64,000 nucleotides of DNA, from positions 22,294 through 86,293 of the forward strand of contig JBPOHS010000099.1 in assembly GCA_052035295.1 (NCBI GenBank). The letters run 5' to 3'. A program made the position numbers and the translations under genes. Positions within the stretch are counted from its first letter, which is position 1. Each line of letters opens with the position of its first letter. This DNA comes from HdN1 sp052035295 (GTDB taxonomy: Bacteria; Pseudomonadota; Gammaproteobacteria; Pseudomonadales; Ketobacteraceae). Below, piece by piece: positions 1 through 9,717 of this stretch. Under the pieces are notes generated by a model. That model was not told the DNA's origin. It made no database searches and saw only the letters and a program-made list of their open reading frames with translations.

Positions 1-1862
1 TTGACTGCATTTTTCCATACAGCGAAGAAATCGAGCCTATTTATAATTTGGAGTTGCAACGTCGTTTGTGGCCAGCGAAGGATTTGCTACGTAAACGGGT
101 CTACTTCAGAAAAACACAAGAAGAAAGAGGCCTTCACTGGTATGAGTATGGGTATATATCAAGCGAAAAGTGTAGCTCTTCGTTGTTGATTTCCTTTGCG
201 GAAATAGCCACCCATAATCATTTTGCACTTGATCGCGGCGGTAAATTGTTCAATAAAACGGCCCCGGTCATAAAAATGCGACTAGGAGCGACTGAAGAGC
301 AGCATTATGCTTTGCTGGGATTGTTGAATAGTTCTACTGCGTGCTTTTGGATTAAGCAGGTTTTTTACCCCAAGGGTGGCGATCATGTTGGTAATGAAGG
401 TGCACGTGTCAGAAAGACTCTTTGGGATGAACGATTTCAGCTCGCAGGAACGGGCCTGAAAAAATTTCCCATTCCCGAAGACAACCAAAAACGAGCTCAA
501 ACGCTCACCCATCAAATTGACCAACTGGCACAGCAACTCGCTGCCGTAGGGCCTGACTCTATAATCAAGCAAGTGGATGCCGATATTCAGAGCCGCTTGA
601 GCATTGCTCAGCAGCAGGAAACCCACATCCTCGGCCAAATGATTGCCCTGCAGGAAGAACTGGATTGGTACGTCTACACACTTTATGGCCTGATCGACGA
701 GGCGCTGTGTTATGACGGCCCCTTGCCCGACGTGCAGCTCGGCCAACGCGCCTTTGAAATACAGTTGGCGCGGAGAATGGCTGCGGGTGAAACCCAGTCC
801 ACCTGGTTTGAACGTCACCGCAGCACGCCCGTGACGGAGATCCCCACTCACTGGCCTGCCGATTATCGCGATCTGATCGACCGCCGATTACAGGCCATGG
901 CCAGCAACCCATGGATCAAATTGGTGGAGCAACCCGAATACAAACGCCGCTGGAATCGCGAACCCTGGCAACAACGTTTGCAGTCAGCCGCCAAAGAATG
1001 GTTGCTCGATCGCATCGAACAGGTATGCCAAACCATAGAGCTGACCACCTATGCGCAACTGGCAGACAAGTTGCGTGCCGATGCCAATGTCCAGCGCATT
1101 GCTGCACTGTTCACCGGTAACGACGCCGGTGATCTGCAGCAGCTGGTGAGCGATCTGGTAGCGGGGGATCAGGTACCGCAGATGGCAGCCGAACGTTATA
1201 CACCAGCCGCCATGCCCAAATTTCGCGCCTGGCAAGAAACCTGGGACAAACAACGCCAGGAGGATGCTATTGATGCCGAATTTGGCGTCGATAACCCACT
1301 ATCAGCAGAAGATGCAGCAGATGAAGCCAAGGTGGCTGCCTATGCCGAGGCCAAACGCAAGGCCGACGCCAAAAAGTCCCAGCAGGTGGGCGTTATTCCC
1401 GTGCCACCGCAGTACAAACAACCTGATTTTCGCAAGACCAGTTACTGGCAATTGCGCGGCAAGCTCGATGTCCCCAAAGAACGTTTTTTCTCGCTCCCCG
1501 GCTGCGAAAAAGACGGCGACACCACGCTCGTGATCGGCTGGGCCGGCCTCAATCATTTGCAACGCGCCCAAGCCATCGCCGCTTGGTATGAATATCGCAA
1601 AGAAAACGACGGCTGGGAAGCCCATCGCCTGATGCCCATGTTGGTAGCACTCGATGAATTGATCCCTTGGCTCAAACAATGGCACAACGACATCGATCTC
1701 GAATTCGGTGAGCGCATGGGCGATTTCTATGAAGGCTATCTGTTCGAAGAGTTGCGTCGCTGGGAATTAACGCGAGAAGAATTGACCCAATGGCAGCCTG
1801 CTGCCACCACGAGCCGAAAAGCGCGTGCGCCGCGCAAGGCCAAAGCGGGAGCCGCAGAGTGA
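1..1862 (+). CDS. pglX: BREX type 2 DNA methyltransferase PglX, C-terminal part (5' end outside window)
   Basis: This is the C-terminal ~620 residues of PglX, the adenine-specific methyltransferase that marks self DNA in BREX type 2. The frame is already open at base 3, ahead of the first start-like codon at 48, so the gene is cut by the window edge and is not a short gene. The catalytic N-terminal methyltransferase domain is therefore not visible. What is seen is the target-recognition/C-terminal region, including an LLGLLNSSTACFWIKQ stretch typical of large type IIG/PglX methyltransferases (known family feature), and a basic Ala/Lys-rich tail. The assignment rests mainly on the following operon, which has the BREX-2 order pglY-pglZ-brxD-brxHI. 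The stop overlaps the next gene's GTG start. The kinase-like PglW of BREX-2 would be expected upstream and cannot be seen. Confidence 0.85.
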   Translation, partial: DCIFPYSEEIEPIYNLELQRRLWPAKDLLRKRVYFRKTQEERGLHWYEYGYISSEKCSSSLLISFAEIATHNHFALDRGGKLFNKTAPVIKMRLGATEEQHYALLGLLNSSTACFWIKQVFYPKGGDHVGNEGARVRKTLWDERFQLAGTGLKKFPIPEDNQKRAQTLTHQIDQLAQQLAAVGPDSIIKQVDADIQSRLSIAQQQETHILGQMIALQEELDWYVYTLYGLIDEALCYDGPLPDVQLGQRAFEIQLARRMAAGETQSTWFERHRSTPVTEIPTHWPADYRDLIDRRLQAMASNPWIKLVEQPEYKRRWNREPWQQRLQSAAKEWLLDRIEQVCQTIELTTYAQLADKLRADANVQRIAALFTGNDAGDLQQLVSDLVAGDQVPQMAAERYTPAAMPKFRAWQETWDKQRQEDAIDAEFGVDNPLSAEDAADEAKVAAYAEAKRKADAKKSQQVGVIPVPPQYKQPDFRKTSYWQLRGKLDVPKERFFSLPGCEKDGDTTLVIGWAGLNHLQRAQAIAAWYEYRKENDGWEAHRLMPMLVALDELIPWLKQWHNDIDLEFGERMGDFYEGYLFEELRRWELTREELTQWQPAATTSRKARAPRKAKAGAAE

Positions 1863-3271
1863 ACCAGCAAATGCTGCAGAGTCAGGTTGCGCTCGGTGAA
1901 GACAGCCGTCGCCAGTTCAAGGCAGACGTTAGTAACGTCGATTCCCTGGCCTCCGAAATGGCTGCCTTTGCCAATAGCGAAGGCGGCACGCTATTGATCG
2001 GCGTGGCTGATAACGGCGAGCTTGTAGGGCTGGCGCCAGCAGACGTTGGGCGCATCAATCAATTGATCAGTAACGCCGCCAGTCAGTGTGTGCGCAGCCC
2101 ATTGACCGTCATCACCGAGAATGTGCCGGTGGGTAACGGGCGAGTGGTCATTGTGCTGACGGTGCCCAAGGGTATCGATAAACCCTATTTCGATAAAAAT
2201 GGCGTGATCTGGCTCAAATCAGGGGCTGACAAACGCAGGGTGAATTCCAAAGAAGAATTGCGCCGTTTGTTTCAAATTTCCAGTCAGTTTCATGCCGATG
2301 AGCTGCCCACCAAGGCGGGCATTGATAAGCTCGACAAATTGCGTTTTCGCGATTTTTTGCGTGATGTTTACAAACAAGCTTTCCCCGATGATCCGGCCGA
2401 AGTGACACGCCTGTTGCAAAATATGAATCTTGCGACCGACGCGGGGCAGCTGAATCTGGCCGGTGTGTTGATGTTCGCCGAGCGCCCCGAATGGGTGGTG
2501 CCGCAATTTGTGGTAAAAGCCATTCGTTACCCCGGCAACGAAATGCATGTCAGTGAGTATATCGACACTGAAGATTTCGCTGGCCCCTTGCGTAAGGTCT
2601 ATGAAGACAGCTTGGCTTTTGTGATGCGCAATCTGCATAAGGTGCAGGCTGGGCAAGGGGTAAACGCGCCGGGCAAACCTGAAATTCCCGAAAGTGTGTT
2701 TGAAGAGCTGCTGGTGAACGCATTGGTGCACCGGGATTATCTGGTGAGTGCTCCGGTGCGCTTGTTCGTCTTTGACAACCGCATAGAAATTATCAGCCCA
2801 GGTCATCTGCCTAATAATCTGACGGTTGAAAAGATTCGCGCCGGCAATGCCAATATTCGCAATCCCATTCTGGTTTCTTATGTGGCCAAGGGCTTGCTGC
2901 CTTATCACGGATTAGGCTCAGGCATCAAACGGGCGTTACACGATTGGCCAAGGATCGAATTCGAGGATGACCGTGAAGGCTGCCTGTTCCGGGCAATAGT
3001 CTCCCGTCAGCCGGTGGGCGAGCAGGAACTGTCAGGGGAAATGGAATCGTCGGGGAAAACGTCGGGGAAAATGTCGGGGAAAACGTCGGGGAAAATCCTG
3101 GCCCTGATGCGGCAACGACCAGAGATTACCATCCCCGAGCTGGCCGCCGAACTGGGAATTACCGAGCGCTCCATTGAGCGAAATATACAAAAATTGCAAG
3201 AAGAACATATGGTTAAGCGAGTCGGTCCGGCCAAGGGCGGACACTGGCAAGTAACCACTTCTGAAAAATAA
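1859..3271 (+). CDS. AlbA_2/Schlafen-type ATP-binding, DNA-binding regulator inside the BREX operon
   Basis: About 470 residues. The N-terminus (residues ~10-130) is an AlbA_2 (Schlafen AlbA-like) domain with the characteristic FANSEGGTLLIGVADNG stretch. A RecG-like C-terminal ATPase module follows (HATPase_c_4 type: VNALVHRDY, then IISPGHLP and GLGSGIKRAL). After this comes a short repeated SGKTSGKMSGK linker and a winged helix ending the protein. Members of this family are usually annotated as putative DNA-binding or transcriptional regulators. GTG at 1859 is preferred as start: GGGAG lies 7 bases upstream and the start overlaps the pglX stop. The longer frame from 1790 only reads the pglX tail. 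It sits between pglX and pglY, so it is probably co-transcribed. It is not a core BREX-2 component, so a regulatory or accessory role is inference. Confidence 0.85.
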   Translation: MNQQMLQSQVALGEDSRRQFKADVSNVDSLASEMAAFANSEGGTLLIGVADNGELVGLAPADVGRINQLISNAASQCVRSPLTVITENVPVGNGRVVIVLTVPKGIDKPYFDKNGVIWLKSGADKRRVNSKEELRRLFQISSQFHADELPTKAGIDKLDKLRFRDFLRDVYKQAFPDDPAEVTRLLQNMNLATDAGQLNLAGVLMFAERPEWVVPQFVVKAIRYPGNEMHVSEYIDTEDFAGPLRKVYEDSLAFVMRNLHKVQAGQGVNAPGKPEIPESVFEELLVNALVHRDYLVSAPVRLFVFDNRIEIISPGHLPNNLTVEKIRAGNANIRNPILVSYVAKGLLPYHGLGSGIKRALHDWPRIEFEDDREGCLFRAIVSRQPVGEQELSGEMESSGKTSGKMSGKTSGKILALMRQRPEITIPELAAELGITERSIERNIQKLQEEHMVKRVGPAKGGHWQVTTSEK

Positions 3272-3289
3272 TGAGATGAGGCCAGATTC

Positions 3290-6200
3290 ATGCCGTTGTT
3301 AAGAGAGCTGATCGACATACCCGAGAAGGTGCAGAGCGGAGATTTCGTCCTGAATCTGTCGACCGGCCTGGAACCGGCTGCCATCAAGCAGACCCTTGAT
3401 CAATACGTGGTGACGCCGCAATTGGTGCGCGCGTTTGAAGATGCGCTGAGCTTTATCAAGAGCACCATTGAGGGCAATCAAAACCGGCAAAAAGGCGCCT
3501 ACTTGCATGGTAGCTTTGGTAGCGGTAAGTCGCACTTCATGGCGGTGTTGCACCTGCTGCTGCAGGGCAATGCTGACGCCCGCGCGATCAATGAACTGGC
3601 GCCGGTTGTTCACAAGCACGACGCTTGGCTGCAGAGCAAAAACATCCTGCTGGTGCCTTATCAGATGATCGGGGCCGTGAGTATCGAGGCCGGCATCTTG
3701 GGGGGGTATGCCAATTACATTGCCAAACGCCACCCCGACGCGCCCATTCCTGGGTTTTACCTGTCAGACCGTATCATTAAAGACGCTGAGAACCTGCGTC
3801 GTGCGATGGGCAATGACGCGTTTTTTAAGGCACTGAATCAGTCTGCCCAAGCAGCGGGTGATGACGACGGTTGGGGTGAAGTCGACAGTGGTCATTGGGA
3901 TCTCACCATCTATACCCCAGCCATTTCAGCGCATGGTAATCGCGTAGATCGAGCCCGTTTGGTGGGGGATCTGGTGCGTGCGTTTTTTCAATCGGTGACC
4001 GAGACGGCCAAAACTGACGATCAGGGGTTTGTCGATTTCGACGAAGGCTTGTTGATCATGACCGAGCATGCCAAGGCGCTCGGCTATGATGCGGTCGTGT
4101 TGTTTCTCGACGAACTGATTCTGTGGCTGGCAAGCCGCATATCCGATGACAAGTTCATCGCCAAGAATATTCAGAAGGTCGTAAAACTGGTGGAGGCCAG
4201 CGAGCCGCGTGCGCTGCCGGTAGCGAGTTTTATCGCGCGTCAGAGAGATTTGCGAGAGTTCGTTGGTGACCAATACACCGGCGCTCAACAAGACAGTCTT
4301 AGCGATGCGCTCAAATATTGGGATGGCCGCTTTCACATAATCAAGCTGGAAGATCGCAACTTGCCAGTGATCGTGCAAAAACGCCTGCTCAAACCGATCA
4401 GTGAGTCGGCCCGGATACAAATCGACGCAGCCTTTGATGCGATGGATGGCAAAATGCGGGAAGAAATCGCCAGCATTCTGTTGACCAACCAGGGCGATCG
4501 CGAGCAGTTTCGTTCACTCTATCCATTTAGCCCTGCATTGGTACAGGCGTTGGTTGCGCTGTCGACGGCGTTGCAGCGAGAGCGCACTGCGTTGAAGGTC
4601 ATGTTGATGCTGCTCGTGCAACAGCGAGATTCATTGGAGCTGGGTAGCGTTATCCCGGTGGGGGATTTGTATGATGTGATTGCATCAGAAACCAAACCGT
4701 TCTCTGATGCCATGCGGCAACAATTTGAAAATGCCAAAAACCTTTTTGAGCGAAAACTGATTCCCTTGCTCGAGGCAGAGCATCAAATCCGCTATGCAGA
4801 TTGGGAAGCCTTGCCTGACAACGACCCGGCTAAGCGCCCGTTTGCAGCGGATTTGCGTTTGGTTAAAACCCTGCTGCTGTCAGCGCTGGTGCCCGAGGTT
4901 GAGTGCTTTAAGCAATTAACCGCCACCAAATTAGCAGCCTTGAACCACGGCACGATTAAGTCACCTATTCCAGGGAAAGAATATGGAATCGTATTGAATC
5001 GATGCAAGAAATGGGCGGGGCAAGTCGGTGAAATCAAAATTAGCGACGATGCTGTACAAACCATAGCGTTACAGTTGTCGGGTGTTGATACCGCAAGCAT
5101 TCTGGAACAAGCTAATCCCTACGACAACGATGGTGCACGCCGCAAACTGGTCAAAGACCTGCTGTATTCGGCTCTGGGGGTTCAAGAGTCCGACGACATG
5201 TTCCAGGAAACCAACCACCGCTTCTTGTGGCGGGGAACGTGGCGTAATGTCGAGGTGCTTTTTTACAATATTCGCGAAATTACTGACCTGAGTGTATTTG
5301 AAGCACGTGGTGACGATTGGAAGGTCATCATCGATTACCCCTTCGATCGCGATAATCACACCGTGTCTGACGATAAGGCCCGCATTCAAATCTATGAACA
5401 ACAGGGCAATCAAACCCGGACGTTGTGCTGGTTGCCGTATTTCTTTAGTCAATCAGCTCAAAAAGATTTGGGTATGTTGGTGCGGCTGGAATATGTGCTT
5501 AAAACAGATGACCGATTCTTGTCGTTCAGCAAGCATTTGAGCCCGGTCGATCGCGGGCAGGCACGAACCTTGTTGGAAAACCAGCGCAGCCAGTTGCGGC
5601 AGCGTATTAAAGATTACCTGATGGGTGCCTATGGAGCCAGCGACCGCATTCAGGGGTCGCTGGATGACGGCGCAGGCAGCCTGGAATCGCAGATTATTTC
5701 GCTTGATTCAGGCTTCCGGCCCCGCTTGCCTATTGGTAGCACCTTAGGTAAGGCGTTTGAGCAGCTGTTGGGTCAGGCGCTGGAGTATCAGTTCCCTGAT
5801 CACCCGGAATTTGATGCTGAAATCAAGTTCGTAGATTTGGGTAAAGTGTTTGAAGTGGTGCGTCGCGCGATCTTCGCTAATAACCATCGTATTGACGTCG
5901 ACAGTCCATTGCGTCCTTTGATGCGCTCCATCGCGCAGCCTCTAAAGCTGGGTGAAATGCATGAGCGATATTTCATTTTCAAGCCGGATTGGCCCAATCA
6001 ACTCACTCGCGAATTGGCAAAATCACAGCAGGGCGGTGCCAAGATCACGGTAAAACGTCTGCGTGAGGCGATAGATCAGCCTGCCCCTCGAGGCCTGACC
6101 GAGCACGTGCAAAACTTCTTGATACAGGTTTTTGCGGAGTATGGTCAGTATGCTTACAGCTTTCATGGGGGCGGCTATCAGGTCACATTGAAGGATATGC

Positions 6201-6997
6201 CCGACAACTTGGAACTGCTCAAACAGGATCTGGCAAAACCTGAAAAGTGGAAAAAGAGCTTGGATGTCGCAGGCGAATTGCTGGGGGTGACGGTAAGCCC
6301 GAATCTGACCGCCAACAATCAAGGCGATCTGCAAAAGCAAGTGCGCGAATGCATTTCAGACAATCTTGCGGCCTGTGAAAATTTAGTTAAAGAACTGAGC
6401 ACAAAGCTGAGCAATTTGGGGCAGCCCCTGACCGGTAATCGACTGCGAAACGCTCAGCTTGGCTTGGAATTGCTGCGCCATTTGCAGACCAAAGAGGGTG
6501 CAGAGTTGGTAGATGCGCTAGCTGAAATCAAGCCATTCAATAATTTGTTGGCCCTGAGCAAGAGCATCACGTCTGCTGCCAGTGTGGTCACAGCCATCAA
6601 AGATAACGGCTGGTATATGTTGGAAATCGTTTGGAATGGTACGGATCCTGCAGGTAAGGCGATCAAGCAGCGACTGTGCGATGCGTTATCCAATGATGAA
6701 TTGGTCACCAGCATGTCGCAAGCCTTGCGTCAGGCAGTGCAAGACGCCTCCAGGCTTATCCCGGAACGCCCGCCGGCATCCACGCCTCCGACACCGCCAC
6801 CCATAACCACGCCCACAACGCCAAACGTGAAAGTGGTCAAGCAAGGGCGCAAAGTTGGGTTGAATCGCCAGGCAGCAAAGGCGTTTTTTAGTGAAATCGA
6901 AGCCGAGATGAGCCCCGGCGATACGCTGGAGGTCAGCTATACCATTCAGCACAACGACTCTCTTGAAAACAACGAAAGTAGTGGGGGCAAAGCTTGA
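3290..6997 (+). CDS. pglY: BREX type 2 ATPase PglY
   Basis: 1235 residues, the usual size for PglY, the large P-loop ATPase of BREX-2 (functionally paired with BrxC of type 1). A Walker A motif GSFGSGKS lies at residues ~74-81, followed by a large helical body. A Pro/Thr-rich linker (PPASTPPTPPP) at about residue 1165 precedes a short C-terminal domain that probably makes contacts. The gene starts 18 bases after the AlbA_2 gene and its stop overlaps the pglZ start (TGATG), so it belongs to one operon. PglY is required for BREX-2 protection in Streptomyces (Pgl system, established knowledge). Its exact activity in this host is inferred. Confidence 0.88.
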   Translation: MPLLRELIDIPEKVQSGDFVLNLSTGLEPAAIKQTLDQYVVTPQLVRAFEDALSFIKSTIEGNQNRQKGAYLHGSFGSGKSHFMAVLHLLLQGNADARAINELAPVVHKHDAWLQSKNILLVPYQMIGAVSIEAGILGGYANYIAKRHPDAPIPGFYLSDRIIKDAENLRRAMGNDAFFKALNQSAQAAGDDDGWGEVDSGHWDLTIYTPAISAHGNRVDRARLVGDLVRAFFQSVTETAKTDDQGFVDFDEGLLIMTEHAKALGYDAVVLFLDELILWLASRISDDKFIAKNIQKVVKLVEASEPRALPVASFIARQRDLREFVGDQYTGAQQDSLSDALKYWDGRFHIIKLEDRNLPVIVQKRLLKPISESARIQIDAAFDAMDGKMREEIASILLTNQGDREQFRSLYPFSPALVQALVALSTALQRERTALKVMLMLLVQQRDSLELGSVIPVGDLYDVIASETKPFSDAMRQQFENAKNLFERKLIPLLEAEHQIRYADWEALPDNDPAKRPFAADLRLVKTLLLSALVPEVECFKQLTATKLAALNHGTIKSPIPGKEYGIVLNRCKKWAGQVGEIKISDDAVQTIALQLSGVDTASILEQANPYDNDGARRKLVKDLLYSALGVQESDDMFQETNHRFLWRGTWRNVEVLFYNIREITDLSVFEARGDDWKVIIDYPFDRDNHTVSDDKARIQIYEQQGNQTRTLCWLPYFFSQSAQKDLGMLVRLEYVLKTDDRFLSFSKHLSPVDRGQARTLLENQRSQLRQRIKDYLMGAYGASDRIQGSLDDGAGSLESQIISLDSGFRPRLPIGSTLGKAFEQLLGQALEYQFPDHPEFDAEIKFVDLGKVFEVVRRAIFANNHRIDVDSPLRPLMRSIAQPLKLGEMHERYFIFKPDWPNQLTRELAKSQQGGAKITVKRLREAIDQPAPRGLTEHVQNFLIQVFAEYGQYAYSFHGGGYQVTLKDMPDNLELLKQDLAKPEKWKKSLDVAGELLGVTVSPNLTANNQGDLQKQVRECISDNLAACENLVKELSTKLSNLGQPLTGNRLRNAQLGLELLRHLQTKEGAELVDALAEIKPFNNLLALSKSITSAASVVTAIKDNGWYMLEIVWNGTDPAGKAIKQRLCDALSNDELVTSMSQALRQAVQDASRLIPERPPASTPPTPPPITTPTTPNVKVVKQGRKVGLNRQAAKAFFSEIEAEMSPGDTLEVSYTIQHNDSLENNESSGGKA

Positions 6998-9717
6998 TGG
7001 AAGTTGTTGCCATCGACAAGGCTCCCAAGCCGCTTTTGACCCAGGTGCAGGCGGCGTTTCGTCGTGATGAGACTGCCGATCGAATCGCCTTGGTGTGGCC
7101 TGATCCGCTACCGCATAGCTGCTATCACGGGGAACTTGACGGGCACCAGGTAACGCTGAAGTTCTGTGTCTCTGAATTGGCCATGCGCGAAGCGTTGGTG
7201 GAGCATCAAGGTGATGCCAGATTGATACTGGTATCTCGATTTGATGTCGTGCAGCTTGCGCGGGATGTGTTGGCGCGCTTATGGCGCAACGAGCCGCAGC
7301 GCATCAGCCCCTGGAAAACCTTGGAACAGCTGACATCGGTACACTCTGTCGATCCACGCCTGCCACGGAAATACGGCAAATGGATGGCCGAGGCCCTCTT
7401 GGCATGTTATGACCGCTACGCTGGAAGAATTCAGTTCGGCGAGGTCATGGATCACGACACCGCATGGCGCGCCTTGGCATTAGGGTACTTAAACTACAAC
7501 CAACCGACGGTTGATCTTGATAGTTTGTTCGAGTGGAGCCTGGTTAAAGGGAAGATTCCCGGCGCCGAGATTCCGCAGGAGGTATCTGCGCATATGGCTG
7601 ATTGGTTTCAGCCTTATGTAGGGGAGCTGGCGCCCGTGCTGAGTCGTTTGATCCTGTCGGACGCTGCCGATGATTTGCTTGCTATCGGATTGGCGTGCGC
7701 AGTTCTCTACAGTGAAGAGGCGGTTGCAGAAGAGTGGGTGCCAGTTGCAGCGGTTTACACCGCGAGAGGTAAGTTCAGTGAGCGGCAGTTGGCGGGGGCT
7801 AACGTCAAAAATCAGCTCTTGTGGCAGTTTGGGCAAGACGCCGAGCAATATGTACTGAAACGACTGGCAGACAGTGGTGCAGGTTATGCTGCAGTGAAGG
7901 GTGTTTTATCCAAAGCTGAGCAATTGCTGGCGAGCATCGATGTACTACCCATGGTCGAGTGCTCTAACGTCTTGCCTGCAGGTTTTCGGTCTCGATTGCA
8001 GCAATTTGCGCAGGCGCTGGATAGATCAACAACGAAGGCAGGAACCTCGGCAGCCTACCAAGCCCTGAAGCGACTGCGTGCACATACCCTGAGCGTTATG
8101 CCAGCCAGGCAGGAGCAAATCGAACGTGCGCAAATGGCGTTACGTTTGGCTCAGTGGCTGGAGTCTGTGACTGCAAATGGTTCGGGCACTTCCTCTGCAG
8201 AGAAGGGCCTGCTCTCGTATTTGGACCATTCTTGCTTTGTGGATTGGGCCAGAACCAAAATCTGGGCGGGAGATGCCGACGAAGGGTTGAGCCAGGTGTA
8301 TCAGCGTCTGGTGGATAAAGTCAGCGCCCGGCGTGAAGCTGAGAACTATGCTGTGGCGCATCACCTCGATGTTATCGCGCGCGGTGACACGTTGAATGCG
8401 CGATTGGTATATGTTGAGCAAGCGTTGGAGACCTTGCTGGCACCCATTGCCGAACAGAACCCCGTCTTATTGCTGGTGCTGGATGGCATGAGCCAAGCTG
8501 TCTTCACTGAGTTGGTTGAAGATCTGGTGCGCCACAGCTGGGTTGAACTAAGACCTGAAAGTATCCCTCAATCACGTTGCCTCGTGTCGGCACTTCCCTC
8601 GATTACTAAGGTGAGCCGCTGCTCTCTGCTGTCTGGTGTCTTACGTGAAGGCCTCGCAGCTGATGAAAAAACTGCGTTTTCGGGCCACCCTTTGTTAAAG
8701 CGCATTGCCTCTACCAAGACGCCGCCAGTTTTATTTCATAAGCAAGATTTACCGCAGCAGGCGAGCGGAGCACTCAGTTCATCTGTTCGTGCCACCATTG
8801 CAGCAACAGAAAGCCGAATCGTTGCTGCAGTCATTAATGCCATTGATGATCAGCTTTCTGGTAGTTCTCAAATGACAACGGCCTGGAAATTGACTTCGAT
8901 TGACATACTCTCCCAGATACTGGAAGCCGCGAGAGAGGCCGGTCGTGTTGTCGTGCTGACGAGTGATCATGGTCATGTGCTCGACCACGATTCGTTCTAT
9001 TTGGACGCACCGAGCAGTGGCGAACGCTACCACACTAGTCTGAATAACGTTCGCGATCAGGAAATTCTGGTAAAAGGCGCTCGTGTTGTGACGGAACAGC
9101 GTGCTGCAGTCTTGCCTTGGTCAGAAAAGGTTCGTTACAGCAAGACGCGCAGCATGGGGTATCACGGTGGGGCGTCGTTGCAGGAACTCGTAATTCCCTT
9201 TGGCGTATTCGTAAGTGCCGGTGAGGAAGACGTTCTACCAGGTTGGAGAGAAGTACCCGTCTACAAACCTCAATGGTGGATACTCGAAGAAGCAGTTGTT
9301 GCTTCCGCACCATCGAAAGAGGTGGTGGTACAAAAGTCACCGAAGGTGAAGCAGGAAACTGTCGCCCGCATGGACGATCTTTTCGCCGCACCGCCGGAAC
9401 CCGCAGAGAAAAAAGACTGGATCGAAATCCTCTTCAATTCGGCAGTTTATAGGGATATGCGTGCACGTGTGGGGCGCTTACCAATCACAGAGGAAGAGCT
9501 CACTGCGCTGTTAAAACTATTGGATCGCAGCTCAGGGCAAGTGATGCATTCTGTCGTCGTGCGAGAACTGAATAAGCCCGAATTGCGGATGAGAGGATTT
9601 TTGTCGGCCGCTCAACGTTTGTTAAATGTCGATGGCTACCCGATTCTGCAGCTCAACCGGGAGTCTCAAACCATTACGCTCGATATCCGGGCCCTAAAAA
9701 TACAGTTTGACCTATGA
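6997..9717 (+). CDS. pglZ: BREX type 2 phosphatase-like protein PglZ
   Basis: 906 residues from ATG 6997, which overlaps the pglY stop. An upstream TTG at 6994 in the same frame is less likely; a GGGGG stretch ahead of the ATG serves as ribosome site. PglZ is the hallmark alkaline-phosphatase-superfamily protein of all BREX systems. Visible metal-site motifs are LLLVLDGMS around residue 495, VVLTSDHGHVLDHDS around 655 and YHGGASLQE at about 725, in the family's order. The C-terminal ~180 residues form a separate domain typical of the type 2 variant. It is followed by brxD with a 4-base ATGA overlap, which implies coupled translation. It is thought to act with PglX and PglY in modification and exclusion, but the substrate is unknown. 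Confidence 0.9.
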   Translation: MEVVAIDKAPKPLLTQVQAAFRRDETADRIALVWPDPLPHSCYHGELDGHQVTLKFCVSELAMREALVEHQGDARLILVSRFDVVQLARDVLARLWRNEPQRISPWKTLEQLTSVHSVDPRLPRKYGKWMAEALLACYDRYAGRIQFGEVMDHDTAWRALALGYLNYNQPTVDLDSLFEWSLVKGKIPGAEIPQEVSAHMADWFQPYVGELAPVLSRLILSDAADDLLAIGLACAVLYSEEAVAEEWVPVAAVYTARGKFSERQLAGANVKNQLLWQFGQDAEQYVLKRLADSGAGYAAVKGVLSKAEQLLASIDVLPMVECSNVLPAGFRSRLQQFAQALDRSTTKAGTSAAYQALKRLRAHTLSVMPARQEQIERAQMALRLAQWLESVTANGSGTSSAEKGLLSYLDHSCFVDWARTKIWAGDADEGLSQVYQRLVDKVSARREAENYAVAHHLDVIARGDTLNARLVYVEQALETLLAPIAEQNPVLLLVLDGMSQAVFTELVEDLVRHSWVELRPESIPQSRCLVSALPSITKVSRCSLLSGVLREGLAADEKTAFSGHPLLKRIASTKTPPVLFHKQDLPQQASGALSSSVRATIAATESRIVAAVINAIDDQLSGSSQMTTAWKLTSIDILSQILEAAREAGRVVVLTSDHGHVLDHDSFYLDAPSSGERYHTSLNNVRDQEILVKGARVVTEQRAAVLPWSEKVRYSKTRSMGYHGGASLQELVIPFGVFVSAGEEDVLPGWREVPVYKPQWWILEEAVVASAPSKEVVVQKSPKVKQETVARMDDLFAAPPEPAEKKDWIEILFNSAVYRDMRARVGRLPITEEELTALLKLLDRSSGQVMHSVVVRELNKPELRMRGFLSAAQRLLNVDGYPILQLNRESQTITLDIRALKIQFDL

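Noticed and set aside
1..189. Short ORF at the left edge in frame 1
   Set aside because: It lies in another frame of the truncated pglX gene, which is open from base 3.
3051..3100. Short tandem GTCGGGGAAAA repeats looked like a regulatory array
   Set aside because: They encode the SGK linker of the AlbA_2 protein in frame. A copy at 31958 is explained as a relic of a related gene.
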